In this document: positions 25,400 to 33,631 of the stretch, one piece after another
Position numbering within the stretch: the first letter of the stretch is position 1
How the letters are laid out: each line of letters begins with the position of its first letter
Position numbers and translations under genes: made by a program
Notes under the pieces: generated by a model
Database searches by the model: none
What the model saw: the letters and a program-made list of their open reading frames with translations, nothing else
Told to the model about the DNA's origin: nothing
NCBI GenBank assembly: GCA_965646165.1
Contig: CBFFYP010000032.1
Location: 1-43,709 of the forward strand
Direction: 5' to 3'
DNA from: MGBC114844 sp910585855
Lineage (GTDB): Bacteria > Bacillota > Clostridia > Lachnospirales > Lachnospiraceae
Length of the DNA: 43,709 nt

Positions 25400-27844
25400 A
25401 TGGAAGAGAGAATGAATTTGAGGGTAAAAGAGATTACGGAATGTGATCTGACGGTTACTTGGGATAGAGTAGAGGGGGCTGTTGGTTATCAGGTGTTTTG
25501 GGCAGATAAAAATTTGCCTGCTACAAAATTTAAGATGGTAGCGGAAACGTTTGATACAGAGTATTGTTTGAAGAAGGCAACTCATGTGCCTCATTATTTT
25601 CGAGTGGTTTGTAAGAAAGAGGATCAAGAGGAGATCGAGAGTGGAGTTTTGAAAAGTCCGATTCGAAAGGTTTTTCATGAGCAGCTTGAAAAGCTGAATA
25701 GAGGATTGATTGCAGTAAGGGTGAAAACGGGAATTTTTCTTGGCTGGCGGTTGATGTTGGAGGAGGTAGACGGTTATTCGGAAACGGGGATGACTGGGGC
25801 GGATTTTGTAGTGTATAAAAATGGAAAGAAGCTTGCTTTCGTGACGGACAGTACCAATTATATTGATACAGAGGGGACAATGGAGGATTTTTATGCAGTG
25901 GCGGCTGTTCGGGACGGAGTGGAGGCAGAGGTTTGTAAGGCGGTGCAGGCTTGGAAGTCAGGGGAGAATTATATTGATATTCCTATGCGGATTCCAGAGG
26001 GAGGTGTGACGCCTGCCGGAGAGGTTTATGAGTATCGAATTAATGATATGAGTGTTGGAGATGTAGATGGGGATGGAGAGTATGAATATATTGTAAAATG
26101 GGATCCGAGTAATTCACAGGATGTTTCGATAAAGGGTTATACGGGAAAGTGTTATATTGATTGTTATAAATTAGACGGGACATTGCTTTGGAGGCTGGAT
26201 ATGGGAAATAATATTCGCTCCGGGGCGCATTATACACAGTTTATTGTCTATGATTTTGATTATGACGGAAAAGCGGAGATGTCTGTAAAGACTGCACCGG
26301 GTACAAAGATGACGATTTATCATGCAGATGGTACGATAAAATCGGAGTCTTATATTACTATGCCAAAGGAGGATATAGAAAAGGGATATTCTCATTCGGA
26401 CAATTTTGTGTGCAGTGCAGAAGATTATTATGAGCATATGGTTTCGGTATTTGCTGGCTGGACAGAACATCCTGAGGTAAAGGCAGGACACTGGCCAGCA
26501 ACATTGGAAGAATGTTTTGGGATAGAACCGATATATTCCTATCCTTTGTCGGGTGCAGATGCCAGAAAAGTAACAGATTATTTTATCAATGTTTATGCTC
26601 CTTCCCGCAGTCCAAGAAATCAATTAAATCAATTTGAAGGATTTATTTATGAAGGACCGGAATATTTAACGATGTTTGCCGGAGATGGAACGGAACTGGA
26701 AACGATACCGTTTCGATTTGGGCGTGTAGATGACGGGCTGATGTGGGGAGATTATGCAATGAACCGAATTGAACCCTGCAATCGAGTCGATCGTTTTTTG
26801 TCTGGTGTAGCTTACTTAGACGGGGAGCATCCTTCTCTTTTGATTTGCCGTGGCTATTATACCAGAACAACGATTGTAGCATATGATTTTATAAATGGAA
26901 AACATATTGAACGATTTGCAATAGACAGCGGATTTGTACCAATGAACAATCCATTTTGCGACAATGCCCATATAGCAAAGGGAACAGATCCTGTCTATGG
27001 GATTTTGGCAGGTCAGGGAAACCACAGTCTTTCCACAGCAGATGTGGATGGGGATGGCTGCCAAGAGATTATCTATGGAGCAGCAGTAATCGACCACGAT
27101 GGCAGTGTATTATATTCCAGCTATGGCTATCTGCCGGATGGAAAGACATATCGAAAGTTCGGACATGGAGATGCGATGCATGTAGCCAATATCGATCCCG
27201 ACCGCCCGGGTTTGGAAATTTTTAATGTTTTTGAGGGAGCAAAAGAAGCCCCTTATGGATTTGCTCTTCGTGATGCAGAAACAGGGGAAGTTCTGTTTGG
27301 AGAATATGCCGAATGTGATTTAGGACGCTGTATGATTGGCGATATCAATCCAAAAGTAAGGGGATTACAATGCTGGGTAAATCAGATCTATTCCTGCACA
27401 GGGGAGATACTGCCGGATCACTTATTAGGAACAAATCAGCCGATTCGATGGGCAGCCGATCTGTCTACACAGATTTTAGATGGAATAGACTATCTCAAAG
27501 AAGAAAAAACAGGAGTTATCAACGATAACACCCATGGGATAATGTTAAAACCAGAAGGTACAAAAACTAACAACAGTACAAAAGGAAACCCATGTCTGGT
27601 AGCAGATATCTTTGGGGATTTCCGAGAAGAACTATTATTGAGAAAAGCAGATAACAGTGCTGTAAGAATTTATACCAATATAGAATTAAACAAGCATAAG
27701 TTGTTTACATTGATGCATGACACGATGTATCGAACCTCTATTGCATGGCAAAACAATTGTTACAATCAGCCCGGCTATACAAAATTTTATTATGCTTCCG
27801 ATATGGACTGGGAATATGTACTTCCGGTATTGGCAAAGATCTAA
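25400..27844 (+). CDS. Rhamnogalacturonan lyase, polysaccharide lyase family 11, cytoplasmic
   Basis: An 814-residue lyase that cleaves the rhamnose-galacturonic acid backbone of rhamnogalacturonan I by beta-elimination. The PL11 beta-propeller signature includes repeated calcium-binding Asp motifs (SVGDVDGDGEYEYIVKWDPS, VYDFDYDGKAEM, STADVDGDGCQEIIYG) and GNHSLSTADVDGDG. An N-terminal fibronectin-like or Ig-like domain (about 1-90) precedes it. There is no signal peptide, so it probably works in the cytoplasm on imported oligomers, like the exo-type YesX of Bacillus rather than secreted YesW. It belongs functionally with the transporter and regulator upstream. The ribosome binding site is GAGGAAAA before ATG 25400. 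Confidence 0.92.
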   Translation: MEERMNLRVKEITECDLTVTWDRVEGAVGYQVFWADKNLPATKFKMVAETFDTEYCLKKATHVPHYFRVVCKKEDQEEIESGVLKSPIRKVFHEQLEKLNRGLIAVRVKTGIFLGWRLMLEEVDGYSETGMTGADFVVYKNGKKLAFVTDSTNYIDTEGTMEDFYAVAAVRDGVEAEVCKAVQAWKSGENYIDIPMRIPEGGVTPAGEVYEYRINDMSVGDVDGDGEYEYIVKWDPSNSQDVSIKGYTGKCYIDCYKLDGTLLWRLDMGNNIRSGAHYTQFIVYDFDYDGKAEMSVKTAPGTKMTIYHADGTIKSESYITMPKEDIEKGYSHSDNFVCSAEDYYEHMVSVFAGWTEHPEVKAGHWPATLEECFGIEPIYSYPLSGADARKVTDYFINVYAPSRSPRNQLNQFEGFIYEGPEYLTMFAGDGTELETIPFRFGRVDDGLMWGDYAMNRIEPCNRVDRFLSGVAYLDGEHPSLLICRGYYTRTTIVAYDFINGKHIERFAIDSGFVPMNNPFCDNAHIAKGTDPVYGILAGQGNHSLSTADVDGDGCQEIIYGAAVIDHDGSVLYSSYGYLPDGKTYRKFGHGDAMHVANIDPDRPGLEIFNVFEGAKEAPYGFALRDAETGEVLFGEYAECDLGRCMIGDINPKVRGLQCWVNQIYSCTGEILPDHLLGTNQPIRWAADLSTQILDGIDYLKEEKTGVINDNTHGIMLKPEGTKTNNSTKGNPCLVADIFGDFREELLLRKADNSAVRIYTNIELNKHKLFTLMHDTMYRTSIAWQNNCYNQPGYTKFYYASDMDWEYVLPVLAKI

Positions 27845-27875
27845 AGTTCTATAAATTTGATTTTTTCTGAAAGGG

Positions 27876-28019
27876 GGACGCTGAACTCGAAAGGAAGGTC
27901 TATTCCGGGCCCGCTTTCGCTTAACATTTCCTCGTAGCGGACACATAAGACGCTAAAATACAGCGTCTAAGTGCCGACGGGAAATGATGACCCTGCATAG
28001 ACCTTCCTTTCGAGTTCGC
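27876..28019 (+). repeat. Type B palindromic repeat B2, complete
   Basis: GGACG at 27876-27880, 32 bp after the lyase stop codon. The arms 27883-27903 and 27997-28017 are perfectly complementary over 21 bp. The core is nearly identical to B1 although the outer parts of the arms are unrelated. It forms an inverted pair with B3. Confidence 0.88.
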
Positions 28020-28070
28020 TAGTTCTACCAGCCGGGAAATTTGCAGTCACAGCAGAAATTCTGTGTTTTT

Positions 28071-28120
28071 AGAGCCTGTTCAGTATTTTCTTACATGTAT
28101 CGAAATATTAAACAGGCTCT
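28071..28120 (+). terminator. Extended hairpin, possible terminator for convergent genes
   Basis: AGAGCCTGTT pairs with AACAGGCTCT, with further pairing of AGTATTT and AAATATT inside. No long T tract follows directly. It lies between the convergent PL11 gene and the minus-strand operon. A related AGAGCC hairpin occurs at 33437-33464. Confidence 0.5.
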
Positions 28121-28180
28121 TAGAATCCTGTCTTTTTAGAATCTGGCGTTTTTTTATTTTTTAAGTGGAAAGAATTGATA

Positions 28181-28295
28181 GGGTTCTTTCTCATGTTTGG
28201 ATATACTGCCAAATTCCGTTTTGCTGAAATATTCAATTTCTGGTAAAGTTAGAAAAACTGGCTGAGATGAAATATCCAAAGTTCAGAAAGAGCCC
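28181..28295. repeat. Type C imperfect palindrome, copy 1
   Basis: Long imperfect hairpin. GGGTTCTTTCT (28181-28191) pairs with AGAAAGAGCCC (28285-28295), and TTTGGATAT (28196-28204) with ATATCCAAA (28272-28280). A related sequence occurs at 33486. It lies inside the B2-B3 pair. The bases from 28296 to 28365 are AT-rich with nothing clear. Confidence 0.5.
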
Positions 28296-28365
28296 TTGAT
28301 AGTCAGATAGTTATAAATTTTTATGATAATTTTATTTTTCGGTGAAAATGTACAATTTAGTACTA

Positions 28366-28548
28366 CAGCAAATATTTTACTATTTTTTAGGTCTGGAGTA
28401 CACAGCCAAAATGGAAAGAAAGGTCTGCGCAGGGTCATCATTTCCCGTCGGCACTTAGACGCTGTATTTTAGCGTCTTAGTGTCCGCTACGAGGAAATGC
28501 TAAGCGAAAGCGGGCCCGGAGTAGACCTTTCTTTCCATTTTGGCGTCC
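28366..28548 (-). repeat. Type B palindromic repeat B3, complete
   Basis: Inverted relative to B1 and B2. The arms 28405-28426 and 28523-28544 are perfectly complementary over 22 bp, and the right end is GGCGTCC (28542-28548). The left flank (GCAAATATTTTACTATTT then GAGTACACAGCC) is shared with B4. The CGTCC end lies 30 bp from the stop codon of the minus-strand Crh-like gene, so the GGACG end again faces a gene's 3' end. Confidence 0.88.
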
Positions 28549-28578
28549 GGTATCCTCCCCAAAATTTATTTAAAGGGT

Positions 28579-28833
28579 TTATTCCTGCTTATTAAATAAC
28601 GCAATAATTGCCTTACTGGCATCTTCTTCATCATTACCGGTAAATACCAGTTCCACTTCTTCATCCCTGCTCAATCGAGTACCAAAAATATTTACAATAC
28701 TTTTTAAATTTACAGCTTGTTCTTTTGCGTACATAGTGATAGAAGAATTAAAAGAGGAACATAATCTGGCTGTTGCTACAACAAATTCTGGATTTAAAAT
28801 TTCTTTTCGAATAGTAAGTTTTTTTGAAATCAT
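28579..28833 (-). CDS. HPr-like protein lacking the phosphocarrier histidine (Crh-like)
   Basis: An 84-residue HPr-fold protein. Aligned to HPr, the active-site motif GLHARP is replaced by ILNPEF, so His15 becomes Asn and Arg17 becomes Glu, and it cannot carry PTS phosphate. The regulatory serine is kept (VNLKSIVN, Ser45, matching Ser46 of HPr). This is the pattern of Bacillus Crh, which is phosphorylated by HPr kinase and acts as a CcpA corepressor. That role is inferred here. It lies 45 bp downstream of the DUF362 gene on the same strand, probably in one operon. The ribosome binding site is GGGGG, 8 nt before the ATG. Confidence 0.75.
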   Translation of the reverse strand: MISKKLTIRKEILNPEFVVATARLCSSFNSSITMYAKEQAVNLKSIVNIFGTRLSRDEEVELVFTGNDEEDASKAIIALFNKQE

Positions 28834-28878
28834 AGTGAAATACCCCCTGTTTTCTTATAGTATGGTTGCTAGATTCGA

Positions 28879-29745
28879 TTAGTCAACAGTAATTAAGTTA
28901 TATGTTCTAGAGCCATATCCAAGCGCAGCAGCAGCTTCGATTGTATGCACACCATTAAGAGATTCAATTCGCTCAATCAAATGCTCTTTTCCCGAATCAT
29001 CAGCGGCATAGACGAGATCTAAACATGCTTGATCAATAGCGATCGGATCAAGAGAAGCTAAAATACCAATATCCTTCATACAAGGATCTTCTGCTACGGC
29101 GCAGCAATCACAGTCAACAGACATATTTTTCATTACATTGATATAAAGAATATTTCCTTTCAGGTAATCAATAACAGAAGAAGCAGCATCTGCCATTGCC
29201 TCTAAGAATGAGTCATGATCGGCTGTCCAGAAATTTTCTGGAACGCCTGTTCCATGGATATAGGCTTTTCCGTAAGAAGAGGCAATACCGATAGATAGCT
29301 GTTTGATAGCGCCACCATAACCACCCATAGGATGTCCTTTAAAATGAGAAAGTACCAGCATAGAATCATAATTGGCTAAATCTTTTCCTACAAAGTTTTT
29401 TTGAATCACTTTTCCGTTTGGAATCGGTAATTCTAAATCCAGTCCTTCTCCGTCTAGGAGATCTACTTGAAAATATTTGCTCCAGCCATGTTTTTTTAGG
29501 GTTTCTAAGTGCTTTTCTGTGGTGTTGCGTTCGCCGTCATAGGCGGTATTACACTCTACGACAGTGCCTCCTACTGCATCAATGACAGGTTTGAAGAATT
29601 CTGGTTTTAGGAAATTTTGGTTGCCCACCTCCCCAGAATGAAGTTTAATTGCCACATTTCCTTTTAATGGGGTTTTTAACTGATTGTAAAGCTCTAATAC
29701 CTTTTCTGGTGTGATTGTCTTTGTAAAATAGACAATAGGATTCAT
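28879..29745 (-). CDS. DUF362 domain protein
   Basis: A 288-residue protein of the uncharacterised DUF362 family. Visible features are GNVAIKLHSGEVGNQNFL near the N-terminus, SHFKGHPMGGYGGAIKQLSIG in the middle (about 134-154) and a cysteine cluster (DCDCCAVAEDPC, about 213-224) followed by GILASLDPIAIDQACLDLV. Some DUF362 proteins carry ferredoxin domains; this one does not, although the cysteine cluster could bind a metal. No function is established. It has a strong ribosome binding site (AAGGAGGT) and its own promoter, and leads the minus-strand operon with the Crh-like gene. Confidence 0.82.
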   Translation of the reverse strand: MNPIVYFTKTITPEKVLELYNQLKTPLKGNVAIKLHSGEVGNQNFLKPEFFKPVIDAVGGTVVECNTAYDGERNTTEKHLETLKKHGWSKYFQVDLLDGEGLDLELPIPNGKVIQKNFVGKDLANYDSMLVLSHFKGHPMGGYGGAIKQLSIGIASSYGKAYIHGTGVPENFWTADHDSFLEAMADAASSVIDYLKGNILYINVMKNMSVDCDCCAVAEDPCMKDIGILASLDPIAIDQACLDLVYAADDSGKEHLIERIESLNGVHTIEAAAALGYGSRTYNLITVD

Positions 29746-29774
29746 GGTTTCTACCTCCTTCTTTGTTTAAAATT

Positions 29775-29803
29775 ATTATAACATTTAGAAAGAGAGTTAT
29801 AAA
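29775..29803 (-). promoter_or_regulatory. Minus-strand promoter for DUF362-Crh-like operon
   Basis: On the minus strand: TTTATA (29803-29798), 17 nt spacer, perfect TATAAT (29780-29775). It lies about 30 nt before the DUF362 start. Confidence 0.6.
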
Positions 29804-29870
29804 CTAAAAATTTTATAAAGTTTTAGATTTTTAAGAAATAGTAAATTTTGATTGCTATTTTTTGGGGAAT

Positions 29871-29888
29871 CAGTTACATTAGTAACTG
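29871..29888. promoter_or_regulatory. Perfect dyad CAGTTAC-ATTA-GTAACTG
   Basis: A 7 bp perfect inverted repeat with a 4-base spacer, 59 bp upstream of the ABC-F start and in the divergent region with the DUF362 operon. It could be an operator or an RNA hairpin in the ABC-F leader. No T tract follows. Confidence 0.45.
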
Positions 29889-29946
29889 GAAATGGGAAAA
29901 GAAACCATAAATTTTCAGATTGATTTTAGAGAGGAAGCGATGAAAA

Positions 29947-31767
29947 ATGAATTTATTAACAATAGAGGGAATTAGTAAGTCTTATACCGAAAAAATTTTG
30001 TTGAATCAGGTGAGTCTTGGAATTAATGAAGGAGATAAGATTGGGATACTTGGGATCAATGGGACAGGGAAATCTACTCTTTTAAAGGTAATTGCCGGAG
30101 TGGAGGAAGCAGATAAAGGGACGGTTACAAAAGGGAAAAAAGTAAGGATTGCTTATTTGCCACAGACTCCTGTACTGGAAGAAAATCGGACAATATTGGA
30201 AAATGTGGTAAAGGGGAAAAAAGCAGAGGAGGAATATCGAAATTTGGAGGGTGAGGCAAAGGCGATGCTGGAGCGGCTGGGTATTTTGGATAGTTCTGCT
30301 TATCCTATTTTTTTGTCGGGCGGGCAGAAGAAACGAATTGCATTGGTACAGGCACTTCTTACACCGGCAGATATTTTGGTGCTGGATGAGCCGACCAACC
30401 ATTTGGATTATGAGATGACAGAGTGGCTGGAGGGGTATTTGAATCGGTATCGGGGAGTCTTGGTGATGGTGACACATGATCGGTATTTTCTGGATAAAGT
30501 GACCAATCGAATTATAGAGATTGACAGAGGAAAATTGTATAGTTATATGGGAAACTATGCAAAGTTTGTAGAGGGAAAAGCACAGCGGGAAGAGATGATT
30601 TTAGCTTCGGAGAGAAAAAAGAAGAGTTTGTATCGAATGGAATTAGAATGGATGATGCGTGGCGCAAGGGCACGTTCTACAAAGCAAAAGGCACATATTC
30701 AGCGGTTTGAACAGCTTCGGGATCGAGAAAAAATATCGGCGGATAAAAGTGTGGAGATACAGTCGGTTTCTTCTCGGCTGGGACGAAAAACGATTGAAAT
30801 AAACGGGATTTCCAAAGGATTTGATGGAAATATTTTGATTTCAGAGTTTTCTTATATTCTGCTTCCCGGGGATCGCATCGGAATTGTTGGATCAAACGGA
30901 TGCGGCAAAAGTACGCTTTTAAAATTGATCCAAGGAATTTTAGAACCAGACAGCGGAACGGTTGAAGTGGGACAGACGGTTAAGATAGGGTACTTTTCTC
31001 AGGAAAATGAAGCATTGGATGAAACAAAGCGGGTGATTGATTATATTCGGGATGTGGCAGAAGTAATTCAGACAGAGGATGGAACAGTTACAGCTTCCCA
31101 GATGCTGGAGCGATTTTTATTTACAGGGGCAATGCAGTATACTTTAATTGGAAAACTTTCTGGCGGAGAAAAGAGAAGGCTGTATCTTTTACGGGTTTTA
31201 ATGGAAGCCCCTAATATATTGATTTTAGATGAGCCTACCAATGATTTGGATATTACGACTTTAACTATTTTAGAAGATTATCTAAAAGAGTTTGAAGGAA
31301 TTGTTTTGGCGGTTTCTCATGATCGATATTTTTTAGATAAGATGGCAGAGCGGATTTTTGCATTTGAAGGAAATGGAATTATACGGCAGTATGAAGGAAA
31401 TTTTTCTGATTATAAAGCAGCCCTGACAACGCAGACACAAGTACAGCAAAATCAACAAAAACAGGATGAAGAGAAAGAAACAGAGAAACCATTAAAAAAT
31501 AGCTGGAAAAAGAAAGAAGAAAAACCAAAGTTCCGCTATGCAGAAAAAAAAGAATATGAGTCGATTGAAGGAGAGATTGCGCAGTTAGAAACACAAATTG
31601 CCAAATTAGAAGAGGAAATCAATCAATATGCTGCAGATTATGAAAAACTTCGTATATTGACAGAAGAAAAGGAAGAAACAGAACGAATTTTAGAGGAAAA
31701 GATGGAGCGGTGGGTTTATTTAAATGATTTGGCAGAACAGATTTTAGAAGCAGGAGGAAGGTTATAA
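29947..31767 (+). CDS. ABC-F family ATPase, Uup/YfmR-like
   Basis: A 606-residue soluble protein with two fused ABC ATPase domains and no membrane segment. Domain 1 has a Walker A at 36-44 (GINGTGKST), a signature at 123-130 (LSGGQKKR) and DEPTNHLD. The linker between domains carries the tRNA-contacting motif region (EWMMRGARARSTKQKAHIQR). Domain 2 has GSNGCGKST, LSGGEKRR and DEPTNDLD. A C-terminal Lys/Glu-rich coiled coil (about 495-606) is typical of the Uup group. These proteins act on stalled ribosomes. A resistance role is possible but not supported by anything specific. The ribosome binding site AGAGGAAG precedes ATG 29947. Confidence 0.93.
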   Translation: MNLLTIEGISKSYTEKILLNQVSLGINEGDKIGILGINGTGKSTLLKVIAGVEEADKGTVTKGKKVRIAYLPQTPVLEENRTILENVVKGKKAEEEYRNLEGEAKAMLERLGILDSSAYPIFLSGGQKKRIALVQALLTPADILVLDEPTNHLDYEMTEWLEGYLNRYRGVLVMVTHDRYFLDKVTNRIIEIDRGKLYSYMGNYAKFVEGKAQREEMILASERKKKSLYRMELEWMMRGARARSTKQKAHIQRFEQLRDREKISADKSVEIQSVSSRLGRKTIEINGISKGFDGNILISEFSYILLPGDRIGIVGSNGCGKSTLLKLIQGILEPDSGTVEVGQTVKIGYFSQENEALDETKRVIDYIRDVAEVIQTEDGTVTASQMLERFLFTGAMQYTLIGKLSGGEKRRLYLLRVLMEAPNILILDEPTNDLDITTLTILEDYLKEFEGIVLAVSHDRYFLDKMAERIFAFEGNGIIRQYEGNFSDYKAALTTQTQVQQNQQKQDEEKETEKPLKNSWKKKEEKPKFRYAEKKEYESIEGEIAQLETQIAKLEEEINQYAADYEKLRILTEEKEETERILEEKMERWVYLNDLAEQILEAGGRL

Positions 31768-31770
31768 AAA

Positions 31771-32640
31771 ATGAAGAAACAAAACCGAATATTGGATTTT
31801 TATATTCAGCGGGAGCGAAGCGCAGTAAAAATGATATTTGGAATCCCTCTTTTTTGGTTTGGCTTTCTTTTTTTAGTAACGGGATCGTTTAAAAAGCTAT
31901 TGATTTTGCTGTTTGTGGGTATTGTTGGAAGTTGGATTTTGCATTGTATCTGTGGCAGTTATATTTCGATAGCCTGTTCTTATACAGGAAAGGAACTCCG
32001 CAAGTACGGAAAATTAAAAGAAGTAAAAAAGGATGTAGAGGAGCAGGCAAAACAAGCTCTTTACTGCAGCGGAGATCAGGCAATTACAGAAAAATATTTG
32101 ATTTTATTGTCCTCTGTTTTGAAGCAGAGCAGGTTTGGAAGAGAAAAAGAAAGGCTTTGCTTGATTTCAACACGTGAACTCAAACAGATTTTAATTACAG
32201 ACTGTTTAGACGGAGGAAGCGGAGAGAAAAAAGGTTATACAATGCGTTTTCTTACATGGCAGAACGAGAATTTTTATCTGACTGTTTGGGAAACATATGA
32301 AAATGTCTGCCAAATTCAGAAAAAACTAGAAACATGCAGAGATTTAGGAATCGGACCTGCACGAAGTCAAAAGCAGGTAAAGGAAGATAAAGGGCGTCTA
32401 TTCCCAAAAGAAACCGTTTTTAATCCCAAAAAAGGTGTGATTCAAGAGTGCTACAGAAAAAAAAGAAGGTTTTGCATTATTGTCTACTCAGGAGTTTTAG
32501 GCATTTATTTAATTATTATTGCTTTAATAATGTGGATAAAGTGGGACAGTTTTCAATATCTTTTTCAGTCTGCATACTGGAGCTGGACAGAAGTTGGTTT
32601 GGCAGCAGGCGGATATTTGATACCTGTTTGTATGGTATAG
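31771..32640 (+). CDS. Membrane protein, N-terminal part of a gene split by an in-frame amber codon
   Basis: A 289-residue open frame I do not recognise, starting 3 nt after the ABC-F stop with AGGAGGAAGG upstream. There are two membrane helices near the N-terminus (about 24-60), a charged cytoplasmic region, then two helices near 230-252 and 270-289. The last helix is cut by TAG at 32638-32640. The same frame continues open past the stop for 147 more codons, and the residues after it (IYLYWMERK) would finish the helix. The likely ancestral product is one protein of about 436 residues with a C-terminal cytoplasmic domain. A nonsense mutation, a sequencing error or read-through are all possible. 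Confidence 0.7.
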   Translation: MKKQNRILDFYIQRERSAVKMIFGIPLFWFGFLFLVTGSFKKLLILLFVGIVGSWILHCICGSYISIACSYTGKELRKYGKLKEVKKDVEEQAKQALYCSGDQAITEKYLILLSSVLKQSRFGREKERLCLISTRELKQILITDCLDGGSGEKKGYTMRFLTWQNENFYLTVWETYENVCQIQKKLETCRDLGIGPARSQKQVKEDKGRLFPKETVFNPKKGVIQECYRKKRRFCIIVYSGVLGIYLIIIALIMWIKWDSFQYLFQSAYWSWTEVGLAAGGYLIPVCMV

Positions 32641-33081
32641 ATTTATCTTTATTGGATGGAGCGAAAAGTTTTGCGGCAGTATCACCGCTTAAAATATTAT
32701 GAACAGCAGGAAATAGAGAAGCAGATAATAGAGGCAGCTAAAGAGAAAAATCGGTGGATTGTCTGTGGAAAGCGGTGTTTTTGGTTTCGGGATTACCGAT
32801 ATTTTGGACAGCATAATTTGATTTTTTATGAAGATGTAGTATGGATTTATCCTTTTGTTCGTAAAATTTCGATTCCAACTTCTACACAGAATATAAATTC
32901 TTCTGTATGGATGACAGAGTATGGAATGGAGTTTTATACATCGGATAAGAAAAAACATAGAGTTTCTGTAACAAATGGTAAGGATTTTTTGGAGTATTTT
33001 CCAGATGCAATAAAAGGCTATGGAAAAAAACAAAAGAAGGAATTTTTTTCTCAGACCGGACGCCAGATGCGAAACCCCTAG
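32641..33081 (+). pseudogene. C-terminal part of the amber-split membrane-protein gene, its end replaced by repeat A3
   Basis: In frame with the gene at 31771, directly after its TAG. The first possible internal start, ATG 32656, has no ribosome binding site, so separate translation is unlikely. The encoded segment is soluble and basic (MERKVLRQYHRLKYYEQQEI, then a YFGQHNLIFYEDVVWIYPF stretch). The final residues, from about GRQMRNP, are encoded by the GGACG end and left arm of repeat A3, and the stop codon (33079-33081) lies inside the repeat arm. The insertion therefore replaced or extended the natural C-terminus. Confidence 0.65.
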
Positions 33082-33417
33082 GCATCCTGCTGTTCCGGTT
33101 TCCAAAAAGTAAGAAGTTCTAAACTTCTGCATGACAGCGTATCCAACCGGACAGACCGGGGCGCAATTCGCCCTCACGACAGCCGAAATAGAACTGGCAT
33201 ATCAAAGGATGAAACCTACCGCAACAAAACGGCTTCTCTTTTATCCGGGCTAAACACGTCCCTTTTTTTGCATACCCTGCATGGAAGCAGGATATGCAAA
33301 AAATCTTAGATTTTGAAGCAGAAGTTAAGAACTTCTAACTTTTTTCCAAAGTCACTGCAGTCTGCCTAGGGGTTTCGCATCTGGCTGTTTCTTGACTTTA
33401 GAAAGAACGAAAAAAGA
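33058..33417 (-). repeat. Type A palindromic repeat A3, complete
   Basis: GGACG at 33058-33062 lies inside the end of the split membrane-protein gene. The arms 33062-33084 and 33363-33385 are perfectly complementary over 23 bp. The core hairpin is GCATACCCTGC-ATGGAA-GCAGGATATGC (33270-33297). The right flank CTGTTTCTTGAC is shared with A5. It forms an inverted pair with A4. Confidence 0.87.
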
Positions 33418-33436
33418 ATGACATCCAAATGTTTTT

Positions 33437-33583
33437 AAGAGCCGGTCAACATATGCTGGCTTTTATTTATGGCAGTATCACGAAAGGTTTTTTCTGTGCT
33501 TTGGATATTCATGTATTTTTAGATTTTGCTGCAAGTTGCCAAATTGGCTTAGTTAAGTAAATGAGAATAACAGGGTTACCCTA
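33437..33583. repeat. AGAGCC hairpin plus type C palindrome, copy 2
   Basis: The AGAGCCGG...GCTGGCT hairpin (33437-33464) resembles the one at 28071. GGTTTTTTCT-N4-TTTGGATAT (33486-33508) matches the left arm of the type C palindrome at 28181. Here the right arm has decayed. The order, outer repeat then hairpin then type C then outer repeat, is the same as in 27876-28548. Confidence 0.4.
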
Positions 33584-33631
33584 ATATCAGGAAGAACTTG
33601 CAGAGTGATGTGCTGCCTTATGTTCAATAGC

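Noticed and set aside
24922..28548. Type B elements as simple intrinsic terminators
   Set aside because: The core is more than 90% conserved between copies in different operons and orientations, no T tract follows the stem, and a normal terminator is found after B1 at 25214.
28879..29745. DUF362 protein as a ferredoxin-type iron-sulfur protein
   Set aside because: The cysteines (DCDCC...C) do not form the CxxCxxCxxxCP pattern, and the fused ferredoxin domain of some relatives is absent.
29947..31767. Antibiotic-resistance ABC-F (Vga/Msr/OptrA type)
   Set aside because: The linker between ATPase domains is of the ordinary Uup/YfmR kind and there is a C-terminal coiled coil typical of housekeeping members.
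32656..33081. Separate small gene starting at ATG 32656
   Set aside because: No ribosome binding site. It is exactly in frame with the preceding open frame across a single TAG, and the hydrophobic helix spans the junction.
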